This document shows, piece by piece, positions 23,749 to 30,808 of a stretch of 64,000 nt of DNA (position 1 is the stretch's first letter; every line of letters begins with the position of its first letter). Made by a program: the position numbers and the translations under genes. Under the pieces are notes generated by a model. The model was not told where the DNA came from. It did not search any database and saw only the letters and a program-made list of their open reading frames with translations. The stretch lies in NCBI RefSeq assembly GCF_023634845.1, contig NZ_JAMLJL010000005.1, forward strand, positions 211,346-275,345, in the 5' to 3' direction. This DNA is from Flavobacterium amniphilum (GTDB lineage Bacteria; Bacteroidota; Bacteroidia; Flavobacteriales; Flavobacteriaceae).

Positions 23749-26700
23749 ATGAAAAAACTGTTATTACTATTGCTGGTACCGGGATTTGCCTTGGCGCAAA
23801 GCACCAACCAGAATTATACCAAAGCTACTACATACCGCGGGGAGAACGGGACGTTGCCGCAGACCACGGTGACCTACTTTGACGGATTGGGACGTCCCAT
23901 CCAGAAAGTGGACAACGCGATGAGCGCGACGGGCCAAAACATCGTGACCCACATCGAGTATGATGCGTATGGACGACCGGTGAAAGATTATTTACCGTTT
24001 GTGTCGGGCGTATCGACACTGGATTATTTAAGCAGTGCGGTGACAAACCAAAACACCTATTACACCACTCCGGCCAACGGAGAAACCACGGCTTACCCGT
24101 ACAGTGAAAAACTCTTGGAAGCCTCACCGCTGGACCGTGTACTGAAACAGGCTGCTCCGGGTGAAGCTTGGAGAATAGGTTCAGGACACGAGATTAAATT
24201 TGAATACGGTACCAATGAAGCAACAGGCAGCAATGCCGTGAAATTCTTCAAGGCCACTGCTACCTGGAACGGATCGTTACTGGCGTACACCAATACCTTG
24301 AGTCAAACGACAAACTACTCGGCTAATGAATTGTATCTGACCATAACCAAAGATGAGAACTGGACCTCAGGGAACAACCACACCACACAGGAATTCAAGG
24401 ACAAAGCCGGTAAGGTGGTAATGAAGCGGACTTTCAATGCCAATGATGCGCACGAAACCTATTATGTATACGACCAGTTTGGAAATTTAGCGTATGTGAT
24501 CCCGCCATTAGCGAATGCCGCATATGACAGTACGACCCTTAACGGATTGTGTTACCAGTACCAGTATGACAACCGCAACCGCCTGGTATCAAAAAAACTA
24601 CCGGGCAAACAGTGGGAGTTTATCGTGTATGACTTACTGGACCGACCGGTAGCGACCGGACCGGCTTTATCACCGTGGGGAACCGGAACGCAAGGCGTGA
24701 TGGTCACCCAGTATGATGTGTATGGAAGACCCACGCAAACGGGTTGGCTACCCACTGCCATCGACCCGAATGCGAGAAGCAGTCAGCAAAGTACCGTTAA
24801 CGGGGGAAGTAATCCGTATACATTGGGAAGCAATGATGTACTGAGCAAAAATTATTATGATAACTACAGCTATGCAGGAGCTCCTACCCTTCCAAGCCAG
24901 ATTGAAGGCCAGGATGTTTCGACAACCGTTAAAGGAATGGCCACGGGTAGCTGGGTAAGAATCCTGACCCCGCCAACAGAGAATAATGGCGAACTTTCCT
25001 ATACGCTATACGACAAGAAAAGCCGTGCTATCCGCACGCATACTGATAATTATTTAGGCGGTTACACCGAAGTGGACAGCAAGCTCGACTTTATGGGGAA
25101 AACCGAGTACACCATCACACGCCACAAACGTACCGGCAGTGATACTGAAATCGTGATCACGGATTCCTTTACCTATACGGCACAGGATCGGTTGGCCTTG
25201 CATACCCACCAGATTGACGGTGGCGATGTACAGGTATTGGCCGACAATACCTATGACGAGTTGGGCCAACTGAAAAGCAAGAAAGTCGGCGGCAGTGCCA
25301 CGAGCTATACTTCGTTACAGAACGTGGATTATCAATACAACATCAGGGGCTGGCTGAAATCGATCAATGATACAGAAGGATTGATCAGTACCGATCTGGG
25401 TGCCAAAGACGATTTGTTTGCTTTCAAGATCAGTTACAACAATCCAGCAGACAGCAATAAAGCGTTATTCAATGGAAACATCTCGGAAACCCAATGGCGT
25501 ACATTATATGACGATCAGCAGCGTAAATATACGTATACTTATGACCATTTGAACCGTTTGTTACAGGCCGATTATTCAAAGCCGGGAACCAATGTGAAGA
25601 ATGCCTATATGGAAGCCATCAGTTATGACAAGAACGGTAACATACAAGGTTTGCAACGGTCAGGTTTGATTGAAGCGGATGATTATGAGTATCCTATAGA
25701 TGACTTGACTTATGCTTATGATACCAATAATAAAAACCGCTTACTAAAGGTGACCGACTCCAGTGAAATATCAGAAGGTTTTACGGAGAACATGGACCCG
25801 AACGGAATCGGCAATGACGATTATGCCTATGATGCCAACGGAAACATGACCCGTGACGACAACAAAGCGATAACCAACATCAGCTATAACCATTTGAACC
25901 TTCCGTTCACGATTACTTTTTACAACCCACACGGCAAACAATCCAAAATTGAGTATATTTACGATGCGGCAGGAAGTAAGAAAGGCAAGAAAGTTCATTA
26001 TTACGAACCGGATTACAGTGGAGGCGGTGGATCTGACATGAAGGGTGCTTCAACAAATACCACGTCTACGAATTCCTCTGTTGGTCCTGTAACCCATGTA
26101 CAGAAGATGACACAAACCGATTATCTCGCCGGAGGGTTCCAGTACAAGGATAACGTTCTTGAGTTTATTGCACATGCGGAAGGGTTTGTAAAAAATGAGA
26201 ATGGGTATGTGTATTATTTTAATTATACCGATCATTTAGGGAATGTAAGAGTTACCTACACTGATGACGGCAGCGGCACACCTTATGTGGTGGAAGAAAG
26301 TAACTACTACCCGTTTGGATTGAAACACAAAGGCTACAACGAGCCGGATCAGAACCCGATGGATTGGGGATATATACTGACCAGTGGAACTTATTTGAAC
26401 CATAAGTATAAGTACAATGGGAAAGAGTTTCAGGATGAGTTGGGGCTTGGAATGTATTCGATGGACATGCGCCAATATGACCCAGCGATTGCAAGATGGG
26501 TAGTATTAGATCCTATAACACATCATGACTTTTCACCATATAGTTCATTTGATAATAATCCGGTATTTTGGGCAGATCCAAGTGGAGCTGACTCTGTAGA
26601 AGGGAATAAAGATGGGGTAATTTATGGAAATGGACATTGGTCTGATGGTATTAGAAACGTAGATAGAGAAGATGATAACAATACACCTCCAGATGATTAT

Positions 26701-27276
26701 ATTTTCAATGAAAAAGGAAGATATGTTAGAACTGATAAAAATAATAAGCCTGATATGTTAGTCATTGAAAATTCAAAAACAAAAAAGCAAAAAAAATATA
26801 GTTTCAATGACCCAAAAACAGATGTAGCAGATATAAAGTATAATTTAGAATTGTGGGGAGATGCGTTTAAAGACATCAAATTTATCTATACATTAACTGA
26901 TGATAGAATTTCGAAAATGATGGATGAATCAGATGTTCGTTATAGAAATTATTTATCAAGAAGGTTTTATGCACTAACCGAATCAGTTGGTGGAAAAATT
27001 GACTTTACAGTTTATCATTTAAATGTTGTTATAGCAGAAAACGGGTTTGCTCATATATGGGATTTTAATTCAGTTTCTAAAGATAAAGGGCCAATTTTTC
27101 TTTTTCCTGGTTCTAACAAAGCATATAATCACATGGATGCAGGTAATTTTCTATGGGGTAATGCAATGAGGAAACTTGGTTTTACAAATCAACAAGCTAT
27201 AGATGCTGCAAAAGGATATAATAAAAATGATTCTAATGCTGATATTAAAGCTATTAATGCAGGTTTTAAATTTTAA
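23749..27276 (+). CDS. RHS-repeat polymorphic toxin, locus 1 (DUF6443)
   Basis: A 1175-residue protein. Signal peptide (MKKLLLLLLVPGFALAQ); DUF6443 N-terminal domain (about 20-150); many YD repeats (YDAYGRPVKDYLP, YDQFGNLAYVIPP, YDHLNRLLQADYS); RHS core (YYFNYTDHLGNVRVTYTDDG, then KEFQDELGLGMYSMDMRQYDPAIARW, DPSG); and a variable tip from about residue 905. RHS bodies form a shell around a C-terminal toxin. The tip ends with DAGNFLWG-x-AM (D1130) and an Ala/Asn-rich helix, reminiscent of all-alpha bacterial toxin-44-type nucleases; this is tentative. GC content falls sharply after position 26460, marking the tip as separately acquired. Confidence 0.9.
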   Translation: MKKLLLLLLVPGFALAQSTNQNYTKATTYRGENGTLPQTTVTYFDGLGRPIQKVDNAMSATGQNIVTHIEYDAYGRPVKDYLPFVSGVSTLDYLSSAVTNQNTYYTTPANGETTAYPYSEKLLEASPLDRVLKQAAPGEAWRIGSGHEIKFEYGTNEATGSNAVKFFKATATWNGSLLAYTNTLSQTTNYSANELYLTITKDENWTSGNNHTTQEFKDKAGKVVMKRTFNANDAHETYYVYDQFGNLAYVIPPLANAAYDSTTLNGLCYQYQYDNRNRLVSKKLPGKQWEFIVYDLLDRPVATGPALSPWGTGTQGVMVTQYDVYGRPTQTGWLPTAIDPNARSSQQSTVNGGSNPYTLGSNDVLSKNYYDNYSYAGAPTLPSQIEGQDVSTTVKGMATGSWVRILTPPTENNGELSYTLYDKKSRAIRTHTDNYLGGYTEVDSKLDFMGKTEYTITRHKRTGSDTEIVITDSFTYTAQDRLALHTHQIDGGDVQVLADNTYDELGQLKSKKVGGSATSYTSLQNVDYQYNIRGWLKSINDTEGLISTDLGAKDDLFAFKISYNNPADSNKALFNGNISETQWRTLYDDQQRKYTYTYDHLNRLLQADYSKPGTNVKNAYMEAISYDKNGNIQGLQRSGLIEADDYEYPIDDLTYAYDTNNKNRLLKVTDSSEISEGFTENMDPNGIGNDDYAYDANGNMTRDDNKAITNISYNHLNLPFTITFYNPHGKQSKIEYIYDAAGSKKGKKVHYYEPDYSGGGGSDMKGASTNTTSTNSSVGPVTHVQKMTQTDYLAGGFQYKDNVLEFIAHAEGFVKNENGYVYYFNYTDHLGNVRVTYTDDGSGTPYVVEESNYYPFGLKHKGYNEPDQNPMDWGYILTSGTYLNHKYKYNGKEFQDELGLGMYSMDMRQYDPAIARWVVLDPITHHDFSPYSSFDNNPVFWADPSGADSVEGNKDGVIYGNGHWSDGIRNVDREDDNNTPPDDYIFNEKGRYVRTDKNNKPDMLVIENSKTKKQKKYSFNDPKTDVADIKYNLELWGDAFKDIKFIYTLTDDRISKMMDESDVRYRNYLSRRFYALTESVGGKIDFTVYHLNVVIAENGFAHIWDFNSVSKDKGPIFLFPGSNKAYNHMDAGNFLWGNAMRKLGFTNQQAIDAAKGYNKNDSNADIKAINAGFKF

Positions 27277-27286
27277 AAATTAATAT

Positions 27287-27466
27287 ATGAAATTAAAAAA
27301 AGGAATATTAATAACTATAATAGTGATATTTTTAATAATAATTTTTATTTCATCATTTTACATTAAAAATGCTCTCCATAATAATGAAGATTCAAAAGAA
27401 TTGTGGGATAGTAGAATAGAAAATGTTAAAACTGATACCAGTTCAACAAATAATAACTTGAATTGA
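27287..27466 (+). CDS. Small membrane protein, candidate immunity for locus 1
   Basis: ATG at 27287 to TGA at 27464 encodes 59 residues, starting MKLKKGILITIIVIFLIIIF. It has one strong transmembrane helix (about 6-27) and a polar acidic tail ending TDTSSTNNNLN. It starts 10 bp after the toxin stop, the position of the immunity gene in polymorphic toxin loci. No family is recognised. Immunity is inferred only from position; a membrane-anchored peptide could guard the periplasmic face against an incoming toxin. Confidence 0.55.
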   Translation: MKLKKGILITIIVIFLIIIFISSFYIKNALHNNEDSKELWDSRIENVKTDTSSTNNNLN

Positions 27467-27636
27467 AGGAAAAGAAGCAACCAGATGCTGGTAACTTCAT
27501 GTGGGGGCAAAGAGCTTACTTAAATGCTCTTCCAGTAAATGTAATGTTAAATGCAGCAGCAAAAAATGAAGGTGGTGCGGATACTCAGGCGGATGCACAA
27601 GCAATGAAATCAGGACATAGTTATAGAACGAAATAA
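27457..27636 (+). pseudogene. Displaced RHS toxin tip fragment
   Basis: An open frame without a start codon (stop at 27454, TAA at 27634) encodes ...KKQPDAGNFMWGQRAYLNAL..., ending in an Ala/Asp-rich helix. The DAGNF-[LM]-WG block and the following Ala-rich helical tail match the C-terminus of the locus 1 toxin (DAGNFLWGNAM). It is a fragment of a related toxin tip left behind by cassette exchange. It overlaps the 59-residue gene by 10 bp and is followed 7 bp later by a membrane protein gene, probably its cognate immunity. Confidence 0.7.
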
Positions 27637-27643
27637 AAATTTT

Positions 27644-27913
27644 ATGAAAAACAAAGGGAATATAATTTCAATATTATCAATAATTAGCTACTTAATTATT
27701 AAACATTTTGGATACGTACAATCTGGAATATTTAACTTGTTTGAAAATAGAAGTATTCTTTTCGTGATATACATGGGTCTCCTCATAGTTGCAGTTTTAA
27801 GTTCATTATTTGCTTTAATAAAAAGCTTAACTTCAAAAAAGATAAATGTCATAAGCCTTATTTTGCTAATTACATCCATTACAATTTTTACTTATGATTG
27901 GTTAATCATGTAA
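27644..27913 (+). CDS. Three-helix membrane protein, candidate immunity
   Basis: An 89-residue very hydrophobic protein with helices at about 5-22, 36-58 and 68-88. It lies 7 bp after the displaced toxin tip. Polytopic small membrane proteins are common immunity partners of toxins that act in the periplasm or membrane. No family was recognised. Low GC resembles the tips rather than the RHS body. Confidence 0.6.
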   Translation: MKNKGNIISILSIISYLIIKHFGYVQSGIFNLFENRSILFVIYMGLLIVAVLSSLFALIKSLTSKKINVISLILLITSITIFTYDWLIM

Positions 27914-27928
27914 GAGGTATAGAAACCA

Positions 27929-27987
27929 GATAGCGCATTCTATGATAAAAAACAACTTTAATTAAAAAATTAAGATGCAAATTTATA
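27929..27987 (+). repeat. 59-bp cassette-end direct repeat, copy 1
   Basis: Begins GATAGCGCATTCTATGATAA and ends AAATTTATA. It is identical in sequence to 29494-29552. Both copies directly follow the last gene of a toxin/immunity cassette, so they look like a conserved downstream boundary of the locus. Confidence 0.85.
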
Positions 27988-28010
27988 CGTATTTATATAT
28001 GGAGTTTGTC

Positions 28011-28198
28011 GGTAATGTATCAAATTAGGGCATGAACTAAAATTTTAAAATAAGTAATTGAAAAACAGCGCTTAATATAAAAGTTAAGCGCTGTTTTTTG
28101 TTGTATAAATAGATGATTAAAAAATTGAAGAATCGTTAAATCGCATAAAATAAGGATTTTGTTTTGCTACGTGTATTAAATTAGGGCATGGAAAAAAT
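28011..28198 (+). mobile_element. IS1-family left-end fragment
   Basis: 188 bp that align without gaps to 61703-61890, the left end of the IS1-like element at the other RHS locus. It runs from GGTAATGTATCAAATTAGGG to the first codons of the transposase (ATGGAAAAAAT) and then stops abruptly at a CCGATAGCTATCGG palindrome. An internal terminator-like hairpin lies at 28063-28096. Confidence 0.85.
28063..28102 (+). terminator. IS-internal terminator hairpin
   Basis: AAACAGCGCTTAA pairs with TTAAGCGCTGTTT, followed by a T-run. In the copy at 61755-61788 the same stem reads AAACAGTGTTTAA/TTAAACACTGTTT, so two base pairs have changed on both sides. Confidence 0.85.
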
Positions 28199-28246
28199 CC
28201 CGATAGCTATCGGAGTTTAATCAACAAAATGAAATAACAAAAAAAT

Positions 28247-28696
28247 ATGGACGCTAAAAAAACATTGATTCTATTACTATTCTCTTTAGGACTTAATAGT
28301 TGTAGAGAATTCAAAAGAGAAAAAATCGCAATTAATTATAAAGAAGGTTATATAAAGGTTCTTTCAAATGACTATGTGATTGATAGCCTGATAATGTATA
28401 ATAACATAAAAAAATATTACGTTTTAGGATTAAGTGATAAAGGGAATGGTTCAAATGTTATCTTTTATAATAAGCAAAACGCAAACTATAAAAATTATAC
28501 AGATAGCTTAGAGTATTACTGTTCAAATCCACCTGAAGTGGATGCACAAGGACTAGATATAATAATTAGAAAAAAAGGATACACTTCTAAAGAAAATGGT
28601 AAAGATTATTTAGAGATTCAATATTCAGGCTATAATAAAGTTCCATGCAACTCGATACTAATTGATACAGTTGAAACAAGCAGTCCTTATAAATAA
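28247..28696 (+). CDS. Lipoprotein, candidate immunity protein
   Basis: A 149-residue protein with a lipoprotein signal (MDAKKTLILLLFSLGLNSC). It has a beta-rich body (INYKEGYIKVLSNDYVIDSL, YYVLGLSDKGNGSNVIFYN) and two later Cys residues that may pair. It lies in the array of displaced tips and immunity genes between an IS fragment and a large inverted repeat. Its low GC and position suggest an orphan immunity lipoprotein, as at 61239-61691. No family was recognised. Confidence 0.6.
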   Translation: MDAKKTLILLLFSLGLNSCREFKREKIAINYKEGYIKVLSNDYVIDSLIMYNNIKKYYVLGLSDKGNGSNVIFYNKQNANYKNYTDSLEYYCSNPPEVDAQGLDIIIRKKGYTSKENGKDYLEIQYSGYNKVPCNSILIDTVETSSPYK

Positions 28697-28711
28697 TTAA
28701 AATCAGGAAAT

Positions 28712-28875
28712 CCCGATAGCGCGGATTTGCACCCGAGCGTAGCGAACTGACGTAGTAATCCGTGCCCGCAAAGAGAATAAAATTGAGAAAAATCCCAGTC
28801 GGTATGATTGGGATTTTTTGTTAGATTTGTTTTGAAGTGGATTGTGGGCACGGATTGCAAATCCGCGCTATCGGG
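28712..28875. repeat. 164-bp inverted-repeat (MITE-like) element
   Basis: Perfect 20-bp outer arms (CCCGATAGCGCGGATTTGCA and its complement at 28856-28875), 11-bp inner arms (AATCCGTGCCC at 28757 and GGGCACGGATT at 28846), and a central terminator-like hairpin AATCCCA/TGGGATT. It interrupts a toxin-tip fragment whose remaining frame continues from 28876. Confidence 0.85.
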
Positions 28876-29022
28876 GTCCAAGAAAGAAGTGGAATTAAAA
28901 TAAATCCTGCTGGAGCTATGGTTACTCCAATCTCCCCAAGAACAGCACCAGATAAGCAAGGGTACGAAATAACTAATAGAAAAGGCCAGACAGAACCTCT
29001 TTACAAAAAAGGAAGGAAGTAA
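28876..29022 (+). pseudogene. Displaced toxin tip fragment interrupted by repeat
   Basis: After the inverted repeat a frame continues VQERSGIKINPAGAMVTPIS and ends KKGRK at TAA 29020. It has no start of its own; the GTG at 28837 lies within the repeat. The Pro/Lys-rich short sequence followed after 2 bp by a secreted protein gene has the layout of toxin tip plus immunity. No specific toxin family can be named from 49 residues. Confidence 0.5.
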
Positions 29023-29024
29023 TT

Positions 29025-29483
29025 ATGAAAGCAATACATATATTTTTTTTATTAATGTGTTTCAGTTTATTTAGTCAAACAAAAAACACTAAAGCATTAA
29101 AATTTCAAGGCCACCTAAAAGGTGTTTTCGAAATTATTGAAATTGATTCGTCTCAAAGCGAAAATAAAATTAGATTGAAACTTATCCATTTGTTGAATCC
29201 AAAAGATTTTGCTGAATTTGACGATTCAAAATCTTATTATGCACTCGTTATCTCAAAAAAAGAAAAGACAAATTCGAAAAAAAAAATTCAGGGATTGCAG
29301 AAATTAATTATCGGTAGGGAATATTATTTCGATCTTCATCACATCTTTTTTTATAAATCGTTATATCCTGGCCCTAATACTATTCCTTATGCATTTAATC
29401 TTGATGATAAACGCATTTGGGAAGAAGCAGATGATTACGGACTTTACACAAGTGAAAATCTATTTGGATTATTTTACAAATAA
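29025..29483 (+). CDS. Secreted protein, candidate immunity protein
   Basis: A 152-residue protein with a signal peptide (MKAIHIFFLLMCFSLFSQ). The mature protein has an OB/beta-rich look (FQGHLKGVFEIIEIDSSQSE, KIRLKLIHLLN, KSYYALVISKKEK) and an aromatic C-terminus. It begins 2 bp after the toxin-tip fragment and ends 10 bp before the 59-bp cassette-end repeat, so it is the last gene of the locus 1 cassette series. The family was not recognised. Confidence 0.6.
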   Translation: MKAIHIFFLLMCFSLFSQTKNTKALKFQGHLKGVFEIIEIDSSQSENKIRLKLIHLLNPKDFAEFDDSKSYYALVISKKEKTNSKKKIQGLQKLIIGREYYFDLHHIFFYKSLYPGPNTIPYAFNLDDKRIWEEADDYGLYTSENLFGLFYK

Positions 29484-29493
29484 AAGGAGACCC

Positions 29494-29552
29494 GATAGCG
29501 CATTCTATGATAAAAAACAACTTTAATTAAAAAATTAAGATGCAAATTTATA
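29494..29552 (+). repeat. 59-bp cassette-end direct repeat, copy 2
   Basis: Second copy of the repeat at 27929-27987, here after the gene ending at 29483. Confidence 0.85.
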
Positions 29553-29611
29553 GATATCTATAAACGGAGACGAACATGAAAAAGATACTCTAAAACTATT
29601 TTTTAAACTTA

Positions 29612-29637
29612 AAAGCGGGGAATTTCCCCGCTCTTTT
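29612..29637 (+). terminator. Terminator AGCGGGG/CCCCGCT, copy 2
   Basis: Same 19-bp hairpin as at 22958-22976, with a TCTTTTA tail. The two copies flank rhs locus 1 on either side. Confidence 0.85.
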
Positions 29638-29650
29638 ATTTTAATCATTT

Positions 29651-29727
29651 TGTGGCAATTTCGTTTTCAGTTTTCTTTTTGCCACAACTTTTGTGGCAAT
29701 TTCATTTTTGAAAACGAAATTGCCACA
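29651..29727 (+). repeat. GTGGCAA double-hairpin repeat, copy 3
   Basis: Both hairpins complete, 15 bp after the terminator. Confidence 0.9.
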
Positions 29728-29756
29728 GTTTTAATGGTAGCTGAGCTGGAGGCTGA

Positions 29757-30010
29757 ATTGGTTACTGAGCCTGTCGAAGTACCGAAGCCACATTCCTAAA
29801 TAAAAATCTGCGAATCAGCGGTAATAAGATTCCCAACGGTGGCTGAGCGGAGCCGAAGCCACATTATCTTTATTGCCTTCTATCCTTTTGCCTTCGAGAG
29901 CCTCAGGCAACGTTTATCTCGGTGGCTGAGCCTGTCGAAGCCCGATACTTTTGCCTTCGAGAGCCTCAGGCAACGTTTATCTCGGTGGCTGAACCTGTCG
30001 AAGCCCGATC
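29757..30010. repeat. Repeat island before the sigma factor gene
   Basis: Contains ACTGAGCCTGTCGAAG units, one GGTGGCTGAGCGGAGCCGAA palindrome and two TTGCCTTCGAGAGCCTCAGG hairpins in a 66-bp direct repeat (29890 and 29950). The reading frames through it encode only repeat-derived peptides. 30011-30253 shows no gene. Confidence 0.8.
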
Positions 30011-30253
30011 TAATAATCTTTTTTCAAAACCCACGCAACCTTTTCTTTTTTTCATGACTATAGCATATAACCGGTCAAAAAAAAATGAAAATGAGACACC
30101 ATTGAAGCAGCAGAGTTGTAAAAATAAAGAACAGAAAAAATTAAATAATAACCGTAATAAGATTGGTAACTTAGCCCGCTTGATTCAAAATGCAGCTAAA
30201 ACCATTTTATTGAAGCCGTTACAGTAACGACAGGCAGAATAACCCTATCCGAT

Positions 30254-30808
30254 TTGAATTTAGAATCCATCATAAAAGGCTGCATCAGGCAGAACAGGAA
30301 AGCACAGGAGGAATTATACCAGCGGTATAAGAACACCTTGTTCATGCTCAGTCTCAAATATTGCAGCAATGAAGCGGAAGCAGAAGACAACCTTCACAAT
30401 GCCTTTATTGAGATATTCACACACATCGATAAATTTGGTAACAAAGGCTCTTTCGAAGGCTGGATGAAACGGATTGTCATCAACAAAGCCATCAGCAGCT
30501 ACCGTAAAAATTACCAGCTCATCCCCATCAAAGAAGATTATCCTCAGGACACAACGGTAAGTGATGACGAAATGAATATCCCGGCCGATGCAATCTTACA
30601 GCTGATACAGGAACTCCCCAATCAGTACCGGTTGGTTTTTTGTCTCTATGAACTGGATGATTATTCGCATAAGGAAATTGCCGATATGCTTTCCATTTCC
30701 GAGAGTACCTCCAAATCAAATTTACACCGGGCCAAACAGATTCTAAAAGAAAAAATAACAAAGAACCATTCATACCCCAATTATACCCAACAGTATGGAA
30801 AACAGTAA
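30254..30808 (+). CDS. ECF-type RNA polymerase sigma factor
   Basis: A 184-residue sigma-70 family protein. Region 2 is at about 10-80 (LYQRYKNTLFMLSLKYCSNEAEAEDNLHNAFIEIF) and region 4 at about 120-175 (LPNQYRLVFCLYELDDYSHKEIADMLSISESTSKSNLHRAKQILK). The start is a TTG at 30254; the next Met (residue 31) would remove half of region 2. It overlaps the next gene by 14 bp, and the next gene has a cytosolic N-terminus and one transmembrane helix, the usual layout of a sigma/anti-sigma pair. Confidence 0.9.
   Translation: MNLESIIKGCIRQNRKAQEELYQRYKNTLFMLSLKYCSNEAEAEDNLHNAFIEIFTHIDKFGNKGSFEGWMKRIVINKAISSYRKNYQLIPIKEDYPQDTTVSDDEMNIPADAILQLIQELPNQYRLVFCLYELDDYSHKEIADMLSISESTSKSNLHRAKQILKEKITKNHSYPNYTQQYGKQ

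Noticed and set aside
28687..28959. 90-codon minus-strand frame near the inverted repeat
   Set aside because: It is formed mostly by the arms of the inverted repeat and lies antisense to the tip fragment.
29839..30227. Overlapping plus-strand reading frames of 72 and 101 codons
   Set aside because: They read through palindromic repeats and encode repeat-derived peptides such as AERSRSH and SLSKPD; the same peptides appear at 35095-35364, 45397-45585 and 62666-62854.
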